Shown: positions 17,540 to 24,872 of the stretch, piece after piece
Numbering within the stretch: position 1 is the stretch's first letter
How the letters are laid out: the number at the start of each line of letters is the position of its first letter
Assembly: GCA_028820795.1 (NCBI GenBank)
Contig: JAPPHK010000072.1
Span: 1-35,432, forward strand
Source: Nitrospinota bacterium
GTDB lineage: Bacteria > UBA8248
Reading direction: 5' to 3'
Length of the DNA: 35,432 nucleotides
Notes under the pieces: model-generated
Seen by the model: only the letters and a program-made list of their open reading frames with translations
Told to the model about the DNA's origin: nothing
Database searches by the model: none
Position numbers and translations under genes: made by a program

Positions 17540-18936
17540 GGGCCCTCTCCCTCGGGAAAGACTTCTTCGACTCGACACAACAAACCGCCTTGCGATAAAC
17601 GAATCCGCACGGATTCTGCCGCCTTCACGTTTCCAGCCTTTTTCACCAATGCGCCGTCCGGCTCCTTGTACGCCAGACTATACCCCCGCGCCAAAACGGC
17701 CAGCGGCGACACCAGCTCGAGACGCCCGGCGGTGTTCTGGAGAACATCCTCCCTGTTCTTCAAAAACAATCCATGCGCTGCGCGCAAGCGCTTCAAATTA
17801 TCTTCAAGTTTCGATATGGACACAAGAATTTTTTCTTTGGGCGAGAGTACCCGCAGCCTCGGAACCATTCCGCTCAAATACGCCCGTCTCATATCCTGTT
17901 GATGCCCGGCTTCTCTGGTCATTCGCTCATAGAGCGCATCCAGCCGCTGCGCCAACGATTCGAGCGGAGCCTCCGGTCTTCTGAATACGAGCTCCGTGAG
18001 CAAACGAGAAAACCTGTTCTCAAGAGAGTCCATGCGAGTTCTCACGGCCCGGCGCGCATCATCGAGCAGGTTGTTGACGTCCCGACCGGCAGCCAGCCAG
18101 CCCCTGGCCACGCGCTCCGCCGCCGCTGTAGGAGTCAGCGCCGATTCATCGGCGGCCAAATCACCGAGCGAGGTATCGACCTCATGCCCTACTGCCGATA
18201 TGAGGGGCGTCCCGCATCCGGCGATTGCCCGCACGACTTCTTCTTCGTTGAACGCCCACAAGTCCTCGCGGCTTCCGCCGCCGCGACCCATGATGATGAG
18301 GTCCACCGGGCGTTTCAAGTCGGCGAGGTTCTCGTCCGCTCTTCGAATCGCCGCCGCGATGGAAGATGCGGCTCCCTCTCCCTGCACCTGTGTGTGGACA
18401 AGGACGAGTTCGACAATCGGGGCGCGCTCCTTGAAAACCCGCAACATGTCCTGCAGAGCGGCGCCTTCGCGGCTCGTCACCAACCCCACGCGACGGGGGC
18501 GGTCGGGAATCTCTTTTTTTCGCGCAGGATCGAACAAGCCCTCCTTTTCCAGTCGTTCATGCAACTGGCGAAAAGCGACCTCGAGCGCACCTTCGCCCAA
18601 GGGCTCCATGGAAAGCGCCGATACCTGGAAGCGTCCGTCTTTCTCATAAAGCGTCACCCGGCAACGGACCATGACGCGCATGCCCACTTCCGGCTCGAAA
18701 CGCAAAAAGCGCATGCGGCCCGAGAACATCACGGCGCTCACCCGGGATGCGGCGTCTTTCAGATCAAAATAGGAATGCCCCGATGGATAGGTGCGCCAGG
18801 AGGAAATTTCCCCTTCGACCAAAACCTCGCCGAATTCATCTTCCAGCAATTCTTTCACACGCGCGTTGAGTTGAGAGACGGTGAGCACCGCAGGTGTTGC
18901 GCGAGGCGTGTTGTCACCCAGAAGGTCTACATTCAT
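17536..18936 (-). CDS. xseA: Exodeoxyribonuclease VII large subunit
   Basis: LTVSQLNARVKELLEDEFGEVLVEGEISSWRTYPSGHSYFDLKD; DLIIMGRGGGSREDLWAFNEEEVVRAI; SAVGHEVDTSLGDLAAD. Confidence 0.96.
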   Translation of the reverse strand: MNVDLLGDNTPRATPAVLTVSQLNARVKELLEDEFGEVLVEGEISSWRTYPSGHSYFDLKDAASRVSAVMFSGRMRFLRFEPEVGMRVMVRCRVTLYEKDGRFQVSALSMEPLGEGALEVAFRQLHERLEKEGLFDPARKKEIPDRPRRVGLVTSREGAALQDMLRVFKERAPIVELVLVHTQVQGEGAASSIAAAIRRADENLADLKRPVDLIIMGRGGGSREDLWAFNEEEVVRAIAGCGTPLISAVGHEVDTSLGDLAADESALTPTAAAERVARGWLAAGRDVNNLLDDARRAVRTRMDSLENRFSRLLTELVFRRPEAPLESLAQRLDALYERMTREAGHQQDMRRAYLSGMVPRLRVLSPKEKILVSISKLEDNLKRLRAAHGLFLKNREDVLQNTAGRLELVSPLAVLARGYSLAYKEPDGALVKKAGNVKAAESVRIRLSQGGLLCRVEEVFPEGEGP

Positions 18937-18956
18937 TCGAGAACCTTTTATATGCC

Positions 18957-19829
18957 CTACCCCCTCGATTCCTGCGACTGGAGAGAGTAAGCGCGAACCG
19001 TATTCGCCATCAGCATGGCGACCGTCATGGGCCCCACGCCACCCGGCACCGGCGTGATGGCGGAAACCTTTTCGAGCAAAGGTTCGAAATCACAATCACC
19101 GACCAATTCCCCGTCCACCCGGTTGATGCCGACGTCGACCACAACCGCTCCTTCCCGAACCATGTCCGCGGTCAGGAATTTCGGCCGCCCCATGGCGGCC
19201 ACTACGAGGTCGGCCTCTCTGGTGATTGCGGGGATATCGCGCGTCCGGGAGTGGCACACCGTAATCGTCGCGTTCTCGTGCATCATCAGAATTGCCAGGG
19301 GGAGTCCCACAATCTTGCTGCGCCCGATGAGGGCGGCTTTCTTCCCTTCCAGGCCGATATCGTAGAACTTCAGAATCTCGAGCACGCCGGCAGGCGTGCA
19401 GGGCTTGAGTTCACCTTGCTTGAGCGCCAGTTTTCCAAAATTTTCCGGGTGGAAGACATCGGCGTCTTTTTGCGGGGATACCCTGCGCAACACCTCTTCT
19501 TCGTTCAGGTGTCCGGGAAGCGGCAACTGCACCAGCATCCCGTCCACTTTTTCATCGTGGTTCAACGCTTCGATGAGCGAGACGATATCTTCCTGCCTCG
19601 TATCCTCGGCCAAATGGTGATCGAAAGTCCGGATGCCGAGTTTCTTGGCGGAACGACCTTTGATTCGGACATACACCTGGGAGGCCGGGTCCTCTCCCAC
19701 GAGCACGACGGCGAGGCCAGGAGGCCTGCCCATCCGGGGAAGGAGGGCGTCGATGGAGGCTTTGAGCTCCTCCATCACCTTGTCCGCTACAGGTTTACCT
19801 TCGAGAAGCAGTGCTTGGGCCATCTTCAT
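18957..19829 (-). CDS. folD: Bifunctional methylenetetrahydrofolate dehydrogenase/cyclohydrolase
   Basis: LAVVLVGEDPASQVYVRIK, GMLVQLPLPGHLNEEEVL, PCTPAGVLEIL, IGRSKIVGLPLAILM, TPVPGGVGPMTVAML. Confidence 0.96.
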   Translation of the reverse strand: MKMAQALLLEGKPVADKVMEELKASIDALLPRMGRPPGLAVVLVGEDPASQVYVRIKGRSAKKLGIRTFDHHLAEDTRQEDIVSLIEALNHDEKVDGMLVQLPLPGHLNEEEVLRRVSPQKDADVFHPENFGKLALKQGELKPCTPAGVLEILKFYDIGLEGKKAALIGRSKIVGLPLAILMMHENATITVCHSRTRDIPAITREADLVVAAMGRPKFLTADMVREGAVVVDVGINRVDGELVGDCDFEPLLEKVSAITPVPGGVGPMTVAMLMANTVRAYSLQSQESRG

Positions 19830-19875
19830 CCTTCATCATCGGGCGTGCCGGCGGCGGATTTATTGCGTATGCCAA

Positions 19876-20847
19876 CTAAACCAAAATTTTTCCGTCCTGG
19901 ATAATCATCTGCTCATCCGCCCATACGGTGGGGTTGTCGAAAATCATGTCGATGTGGAGCGGGGCTTCGACCACGCCCCCGATGCTGCCGCTGTCCCCCA
20001 CCGCCATGTGACAAGTGCCCCAAGTCTTTTTCGCCTCCCGCATCGTTTCCCGTGGGCGGCACGCCGGATTCGTGCCGATGGCGAATTCAGCCACGTTCTT
20101 CGCCAGATCCCCGTTCTCATCCAGCAATTTCCAGAACCTGTCCGCGGCGGCGCTTCCCGTGATAGATGCAACCTTTCCGTCCTTGATCTCGATGCGCATG
20201 GGCTCGGTGACGAAGCCCAAATCCTTTCGCTCGATGGAAAAGGGATTCACCATCACGCCGTTCGACGTGCCCTCCAGGGGACTCATGGCGGCTTCTCCGT
20301 CCGGACACGCCGCAAATTCTCCTGATTTTCTCGCCACGCCGATGAGCGGGAAACAGGTTCTCCCCTCCAGCGAGAATTCCATGTCGCACCCGTCCGGCGT
20401 CGTGAACCGTCCCGTTTTCGCTTCGGTGTATATGTCGGAAATCGTTCGGGTGACCCGGGCGACCTCGTCGTAATCGGCCAGAGCGCCGCCTGCGACCATC
20501 ATGTCCTCGCGCCATCCCCACATGTCCAGAACGCGAGCGCCCTCCCTGAGCGCGTTCCTCGCCGTCTCGGTATGGATGGTGGCGAAGCTCGTCTGGAGTA
20601 TCACCACGTCGGAAGCCGCCATCGCCGCCCCCACGTGAGGCAGCGGGTCGATTCCCCCGTTCATATGAGGAGGCATGTGCATGACGGAGAGCCTGGCGCC
20701 CGCGGCGCTCAAGGCATGCGCAAGCGCTTCGGTGACAGACGCGGGACGGTCCGAATCCGTTACGAGAAGCACCAGTTCGCCCTCTTTCACGTCGAGAACC
20801 TGCTCTACGATTCGCTTGGCGGTAGGCGCCATATTGAATTTCACCAT
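19876..20847 (-). CDS. M29 aminopeptidase-like / NicX (2,5-dihydroxypyridine dioxygenase)-like protein
   Basis: MVKFNMAPTAKRIVEQVLDVKEGELVLLVTD...; C-terminal EFAIGTNPACRP and GTCHMAVGDSGSIGG...HIDMIF metal-ligand-like pattern typical of this superfamily. Confidence 0.7.
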   Translation of the reverse strand: MVKFNMAPTAKRIVEQVLDVKEGELVLLVTDSDRPASVTEALAHALSAAGARLSVMHMPPHMNGGIDPLPHVGAAMAASDVVILQTSFATIHTETARNALREGARVLDMWGWREDMMVAGGALADYDEVARVTRTISDIYTEAKTGRFTTPDGCDMEFSLEGRTCFPLIGVARKSGEFAACPDGEAAMSPLEGTSNGVMVNPFSIERKDLGFVTEPMRIEIKDGKVASITGSAAADRFWKLLDENGDLAKNVAEFAIGTNPACRPRETMREAKKTWGTCHMAVGDSGSIGGVVEAPLHIDMIFDNPTVWADEQMIIQDGKILV

Positions 20848-21034
20848 TTCATCACCCCTGCATATTGGAAACTGAAAATTGACGATGCCTCGATTGGAAT
20901 TGATTTCCAGCGAAACTCTCTTTTGAGTCGCTGCATTATATGGGCCTGGGAAACATGGTCGCAAGAGCGCGGCTTCATATGCGAAAATCCGTTGGCGTCT
21001 TCTATCGTATTTCCATGAAAAAGCGAGCGCACAG

Positions 21035-21451
21035 GTGAAAACCCCCAGAAATCCTTATCTTACGGTGGACGTCATCATCGAGTTCGAGAGCGAGGCGGGC
21101 GCTGAGGGCGTCGTGATGATTGAGCGGAAAAATCCACCTCATGGCTGGGCGCTGCCCGGCGGGTTCGTCGACTATGGGGAATCGCTCGAAGCGGCCGCGA
21201 CTCGAGAAGCCCTGGAAGAAACCTCGCTCGACGTGGAATTGATCCGTCAGTTTCACGCTTACAGCGACCCGAAGCGGGATGAGAGACAGCACAACGTCAC
21301 GGTCGTGTTCATCGCAAGGCCCAGGGGGGGCGCACTCAAGGCGCGGGACGATGCGAGGCGCGCAGGCGTTTTCTACGAAAGCGCACTTCCCTCCGAAATC
21401 GCATTTGATCACGCGGACATTCTAAGCGATTATTTTTCAAGGAAGTATTAG
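21035..21451 (+). CDS. Nudix hydrolase
   Basis: Nudix box-like [26 protein letters not shown] (GX5EX7REUXEE, terminal Gly replaced by Ser). Confidence 0.9.
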   Translation: MKTPRNPYLTVDVIIEFESEAGAEGVVMIERKNPPHGWALPGGFVDYGESLEAAATREALEETSLDVELIRQFHAYSDPKRDERQHNVTVVFIARPRGGALKARDDARRAGVFYESALPSEIAFDHADILSDYFSRKY

Positions 21452-21512
21452 CTTGAATCGTCAGCGCAAAGGGCATATCGGAACACACTGTGCTATGATG
21501 GACGAGTAACGC

Positions 21513-21541
21513 GGGGGAACACGTGTGTTTCCCCGATTTTT
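21513..21541 (+). terminator. Hairpin plus T-tract (intrinsic terminator or attenuator) between the Nudix gene and cysE
   Basis: ggggaacac/gtgtttcccc stem followed by gatttttcttt. Confidence 0.5.
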
Positions 21542-21564
21542 CTTTGAATTGAGGTGTAGAAGAC

Positions 21565-22260
21565 ATGGGCGGACTCATGGCAAGTTTCGGGCGCGGATTC
21601 GAATCGATTCGAAAGGACATCGCAGCCGTCATGGAGCGCGACCCCGCCTGCAGAACGAAACTGGAGGTGATCCTCTGCTATCCGGGATTCCACGCCGTCT
21701 GCCTGCACCGGATGGCCCACTATTTCTGGAAACGGGGATTTCTGCTCCTTGCGCGCTGGCTGAGCCACTGGAACCGGTTCATCACGGGTATCGAAATTCA
21801 TCCGGGCGCGCAGATTGACGAAGGCCTCTTCATCGACCACGGGATGGGCGTCGTCATCGGTGAAACGACGCAGATAGGAAAAAACTGCACCATCTACCAG
21901 GGGGTTACGCTCGGCGGCGTGAGCCTGAAGAAGGAAAAAAGGCACCCCTCTTTGGAGGACAACGTCGTCGTCGGCGTCGGCGCCCGGGTGCTGGGTCCGC
22001 ACGTCATCGGCGCAGGCTCCCGCATCGGCGCAAGCTCCGTCGTCATATCGGACGTTCCGCCCGGCTGCACGGTCGTCGGCGTGCCCGCGCGCATCGTCTA
22101 CCGGGAGGGCCAAGGCAAAACGGACGATCTGCTGCCCGTTTCTTTCGAGCACCACGAGTTGCCGGACCCGGTGGAAGCGGCCATTCAAGCTCTGAACCAG
22201 CGCATCGCGGCCCTCGAGAAAGAACTGGCCCAGACGCAAGAACCGGCGCAGGAACAATAA
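21565..22260 (+). CDS. cysE: Serine O-acetyltransferase
   Basis: [45 protein letters not shown]; hexapeptide repeats. Confidence 0.94.
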   Translation: MGGLMASFGRGFESIRKDIAAVMERDPACRTKLEVILCYPGFHAVCLHRMAHYFWKRGFLLLARWLSHWNRFITGIEIHPGAQIDEGLFIDHGMGVVIGETTQIGKNCTIYQGVTLGGVSLKKEKRHPSLEDNVVVGVGARVLGPHVIGAGSRIGASSVVISDVPPGCTVVGVPARIVYREGQGKTDDLLPVSFEHHELPDPVEAAIQALNQRIAALEKELAQTQEPAQEQ

Positions 22261-22268
22261 GAGTCCCC

Positions 22269-23438
22269 ATGAAAACCATCTACATGGACCACAATGCAAC
22301 CACCCCGATGCGCCCCGAGGTTCTGGCCGCGATGCAGCCTTATCTCGCCGAGAAATTCGGAAACCCGAACAGCATCCACCGGTATGGCCGGGAAACCAGA
22401 ATCGCGATTGAAAACGCCCGCGATCACGCGGCGGCCCTCATCGGCGCTGCGGATAGCGATGAAATCTTCTTCACCTCGGGTGGAACGGAGAGCGACAACT
22501 GGGCGCTTCGCGGCGTCATCTCCGCCGCCCGGGGAACGAGCCACGTCGTCACCACGGCCATCGAGCACGAGGCCGTACTCGCGACGTGCCAGACTCTGGA
22601 AGCAGAAGGGGCGGAAGTCACCTACGTGAAGCCGAACCGCCAGGGGCGCGTTTCCACCGAAGACGTGGCGGCGGCGATTCGTCCTGATACGAAAATCGTG
22701 TCCGTCATGTGGGGCAACAACGAGGTCGGCACGGTTCAACCGGTCCATGAAATCGGCGCTCTTTGCCGGGAGCGCGGCATCCTGTTTCACACCGACGCCG
22801 TGCAGGCGCTGGGCAAGGTGGAGGTCGACGTGGAGCGCGCAGGCGTATCCCTGCTCTCCGCCACCGGGCACAAAATCAACGGGCCCAAGGGCACGGGGTT
22901 CTTGTACGTCAAAAAAGGAACCGAACTCGACCCCTTCATCACCGGCGGCGGACAGGAACAGAAACTGCGCTCGGGCACGGAAAACGTGGCGGGCATCGTG
23001 GCGATGGGGGAAGCCTGCCGCCTTGCGAAAGAAGAAGGCCCGCAATCCGCAATGAACATCGCCGTCCTCAGGGACCGGCTCGAAAACGAAATCTGCGAGC
23101 ACGTTCCCGATGTGCTGGTGAACGGCGATACGGCGCACAGGCTTCCCGGCACGTCGAACCTGGGCTTCATCGGCGCGGAAGGGGAAACGCTCCTGATTCG
23201 CCTCGATCTGGAGGGCATCGCCGTAAGCACGGGCGCCGCCTGCAGCTCGGGCTCTCCCGAGCCCAGCCACGTTCTGCTGGCGATGGATTTGCCCAAGGAA
23301 ACCGTGCAGGGCTCGCTCAGGTTCAGCCTCGGCTACGGCAACTCGGATGCGGACATCGACAGGCTGCTCGAAGTGCTGCCCGAGGCCGTCGGCAAAGTGC
23401 GCGAAATGGCGCCTCGCCTCAAATCAACGAAAACATGA
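22269..23438 (+). CDS. Cysteine desulfurase, NifS/IscS type
   Basis: YMDHNATTPMRPEVL, FTSGGTESDNWALRG, LLSATGHKINGPKGTGFLYV, STGAACSSGSPEPSHVL. Confidence 0.95.
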   Translation: MKTIYMDHNATTPMRPEVLAAMQPYLAEKFGNPNSIHRYGRETRIAIENARDHAAALIGAADSDEIFFTSGGTESDNWALRGVISAARGTSHVVTTAIEHEAVLATCQTLEAEGAEVTYVKPNRQGRVSTEDVAAAIRPDTKIVSVMWGNNEVGTVQPVHEIGALCRERGILFHTDAVQALGKVEVDVERAGVSLLSATGHKINGPKGTGFLYVKKGTELDPFITGGGQEQKLRSGTENVAGIVAMGEACRLAKEEGPQSAMNIAVLRDRLENEICEHVPDVLVNGDTAHRLPGTSNLGFIGAEGETLLIRLDLEGIAVSTGAACSSGSPEPSHVLLAMDLPKETVQGSLRFSLGYGNSDADIDRLLEVLPEAVGKVREMAPRLKSTKT

Positions 23439-23447
23439 GAAGAAACC

Positions 23448-23831
23448 TTGGCGCCGAGAGACGACTACCACTATAACGAGACGGTGCTCGCCCATATCGC
23501 GGACCCGCGCAACATCGGCGTCATCGAAGACGCGGACGCCGAGGGGAGCGGAACAAACCCCGCCTGCGGCGATGAAGTGACGCTCTATCTCAAATTCGAA
23601 GGCGAGGCGGTCACCGACGCCAGGATACGGATTCTCGGTTGCGGAGCGATTACCGCCGCCATGAGTTCCCTGACGGACATGGTGCGCGGAAAAACGGCGG
23701 ATGAGCTTTCCGAAATCACCGCCGAGGAAATCGCCGGGAGCGTGGGCGGCCTCCCCACCCACAAGCGCCACTGCGCCACCCTCGCCCGGCGCGTGCTGCA
23801 AAACGCGCTCAAATCGAGAAACGCAATCTAA
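23448..23831 (+). CDS. IscU/NifU-like Fe-S cluster scaffold protein
   Basis: ADPRNIGVIEDADAEGSGTNPACGDEVTLYLKF, ILGCGAITAAMSSLTDMVRGKT, GGLPTHKRHCATLA; three ligand Cys present. TTG start. Confidence 0.92.
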   Translation: MAPRDDYHYNETVLAHIADPRNIGVIEDADAEGSGTNPACGDEVTLYLKFEGEAVTDARIRILGCGAITAAMSSLTDMVRGKTADELSEITAEEIAGSVGGLPTHKRHCATLARRVLQNALKSRNAI

Positions 23832-23837
23832 CCCTCC

Positions 23838-24299
23838 ATGGGAACTTCAAAACCCGTCAAAATTCTCGAACTGGACGGCTTGAAGCTTTGGGCGCTACGC
23901 GCCGAGACCGCCGCCGGCCCCGAGATCATCGGCCTCACCCAGGCGCGCCTGCTCAGGATATGCGGGATCCTTCCCAGGATCGGCCCCGCTTACGGGCTTG
24001 ACCATGGCGAGAAGGGATACGAAGCCTGCTGGCGGGCGCTTTCGGACCTGCCAAGACCTGAAGAACTCCATGAGACGGACTTTCCGGGCGGCTGGCATGC
24101 GGTGGGAGCGCACACCGGGGGATACGACACACTTGGGCTCACACTGGGAGAGATGCTCGAAAAATGGCTGCCGCACAGCGGATTCAAGAGAAGAGAAGGC
24201 CCCGTGGTGTACCGCTACCTGACCGACCCCCGTGATACGGCGGAAGCCGACATCAGAACCGAAATCTGCGTGCCCGTTCAGCCCGACCCGATTGAGTGA
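23838..24299 (+). CDS. GyrI-like small-molecule-binding domain protein
   Basis: 153 aa; C-terminal TAEADIRTEICVPVQP and HTGGYDTLGLTLGEMLEKWLPHSG typical of the GyrI/AraC effector-binding fold. Confidence 0.6.
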   Translation: MGTSKPVKILELDGLKLWALRAETAAGPEIIGLTQARLLRICGILPRIGPAYGLDHGEKGYEACWRALSDLPRPEELHETDFPGGWHAVGAHTGGYDTLGLTLGEMLEKWLPHSGFKRREGPVVYRYLTDPRDTAEADIRTEICVPVQPDPIE

Positions 24300-24331
24300 G
24301 CGGCTACGGACATCTGACCATTGAATCGATG

Positions 24332-24359
24332 GTAGGGACAGGTCGCGACCTGTCCCTAC
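24332..24359. repeat. 28-bp perfect palindrome GTAGGGACAGGTCGCGACCTGTCCCTAC
   Basis: Sequence equals its own reverse complement. Confidence 0.95.
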
Positions 24360-24466
24360 GGCCGCCATTCGAGGGGATATGCAGAGGTCGCCGATCGGGA
24401 TGGACCCACCCGCGCGGCATCGGGCTTCGCAGAACGCTTGACACCCTCAAACCGAGCACCCCGAAC

Positions 24467-24580
24467 CCTCATCCTGAGTAGGCGCGTAAGCGCCGTATCG
24501 AAGGATGGGGGAGCGCATCTCTCCGACAAGCGCGAATTTCGCCCTTCGATACGCCGCCTTCGGCGGCTACTCAGGGTGAG
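24467..24580. repeat. REP-like inverted doublet (two stem-loop units in opposite orientation)
   Basis: Left unit ctcatcctgagtaggcgcgtaagcgccgtatcgaagga; right unit (reverse complement) ctcaccctgagtagccgccgaaggcggcgtatcgaaggg. Confidence 0.85.
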
Positions 24581-24693
24581 GCGGAGCGGCGGGCTGCGCA
24601 GGACGAGTAGGAGGATTGCTCCACATCGAACTTTTTCAAGGACCCTTTCAAAGAAGGAGTTGTTAAAAAACCGGAGAGGGTAATTTTTTGTGT

Positions 24694-24774
24694 GTAGGTC
24701 GGACATATATGTCCGACATATATGCGACCCGGTTTTTTCACCCACTACAAGGGCCGCATGTATGTGGCCCCTAC
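24694..24774 (+). repeat. GTAGG...CCTAC palindromic element, copy 1
   Basis: gtaggtcggacatatatgtccgacatatatgcgacc...cccactacaagggccgcatgtatgtggcccctac; near-identical to copy 3. Confidence 0.95.
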
Positions 24775-24872
24775 ACCTTTGTGCGGCAAGACGGAATCCC
24801 GACGCCGGAATGACGGTGGTTTATTTCGGTCGATGAGGAAAGGAACAAGAGCAGATCACGACATCGGACAAG

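Noticed and set aside
17773-18990. 405-aa plus-strand ORF
   Set aside because: Antisense to xseA; shadow ORF.
13521-19829. Novel biosynthetic cluster (folD, xseAB, ispA, dxs, tlyA)
   Set aside because: This is a commonly observed housekeeping gene order in bacteria; nothing unusual beyond short overlaps.
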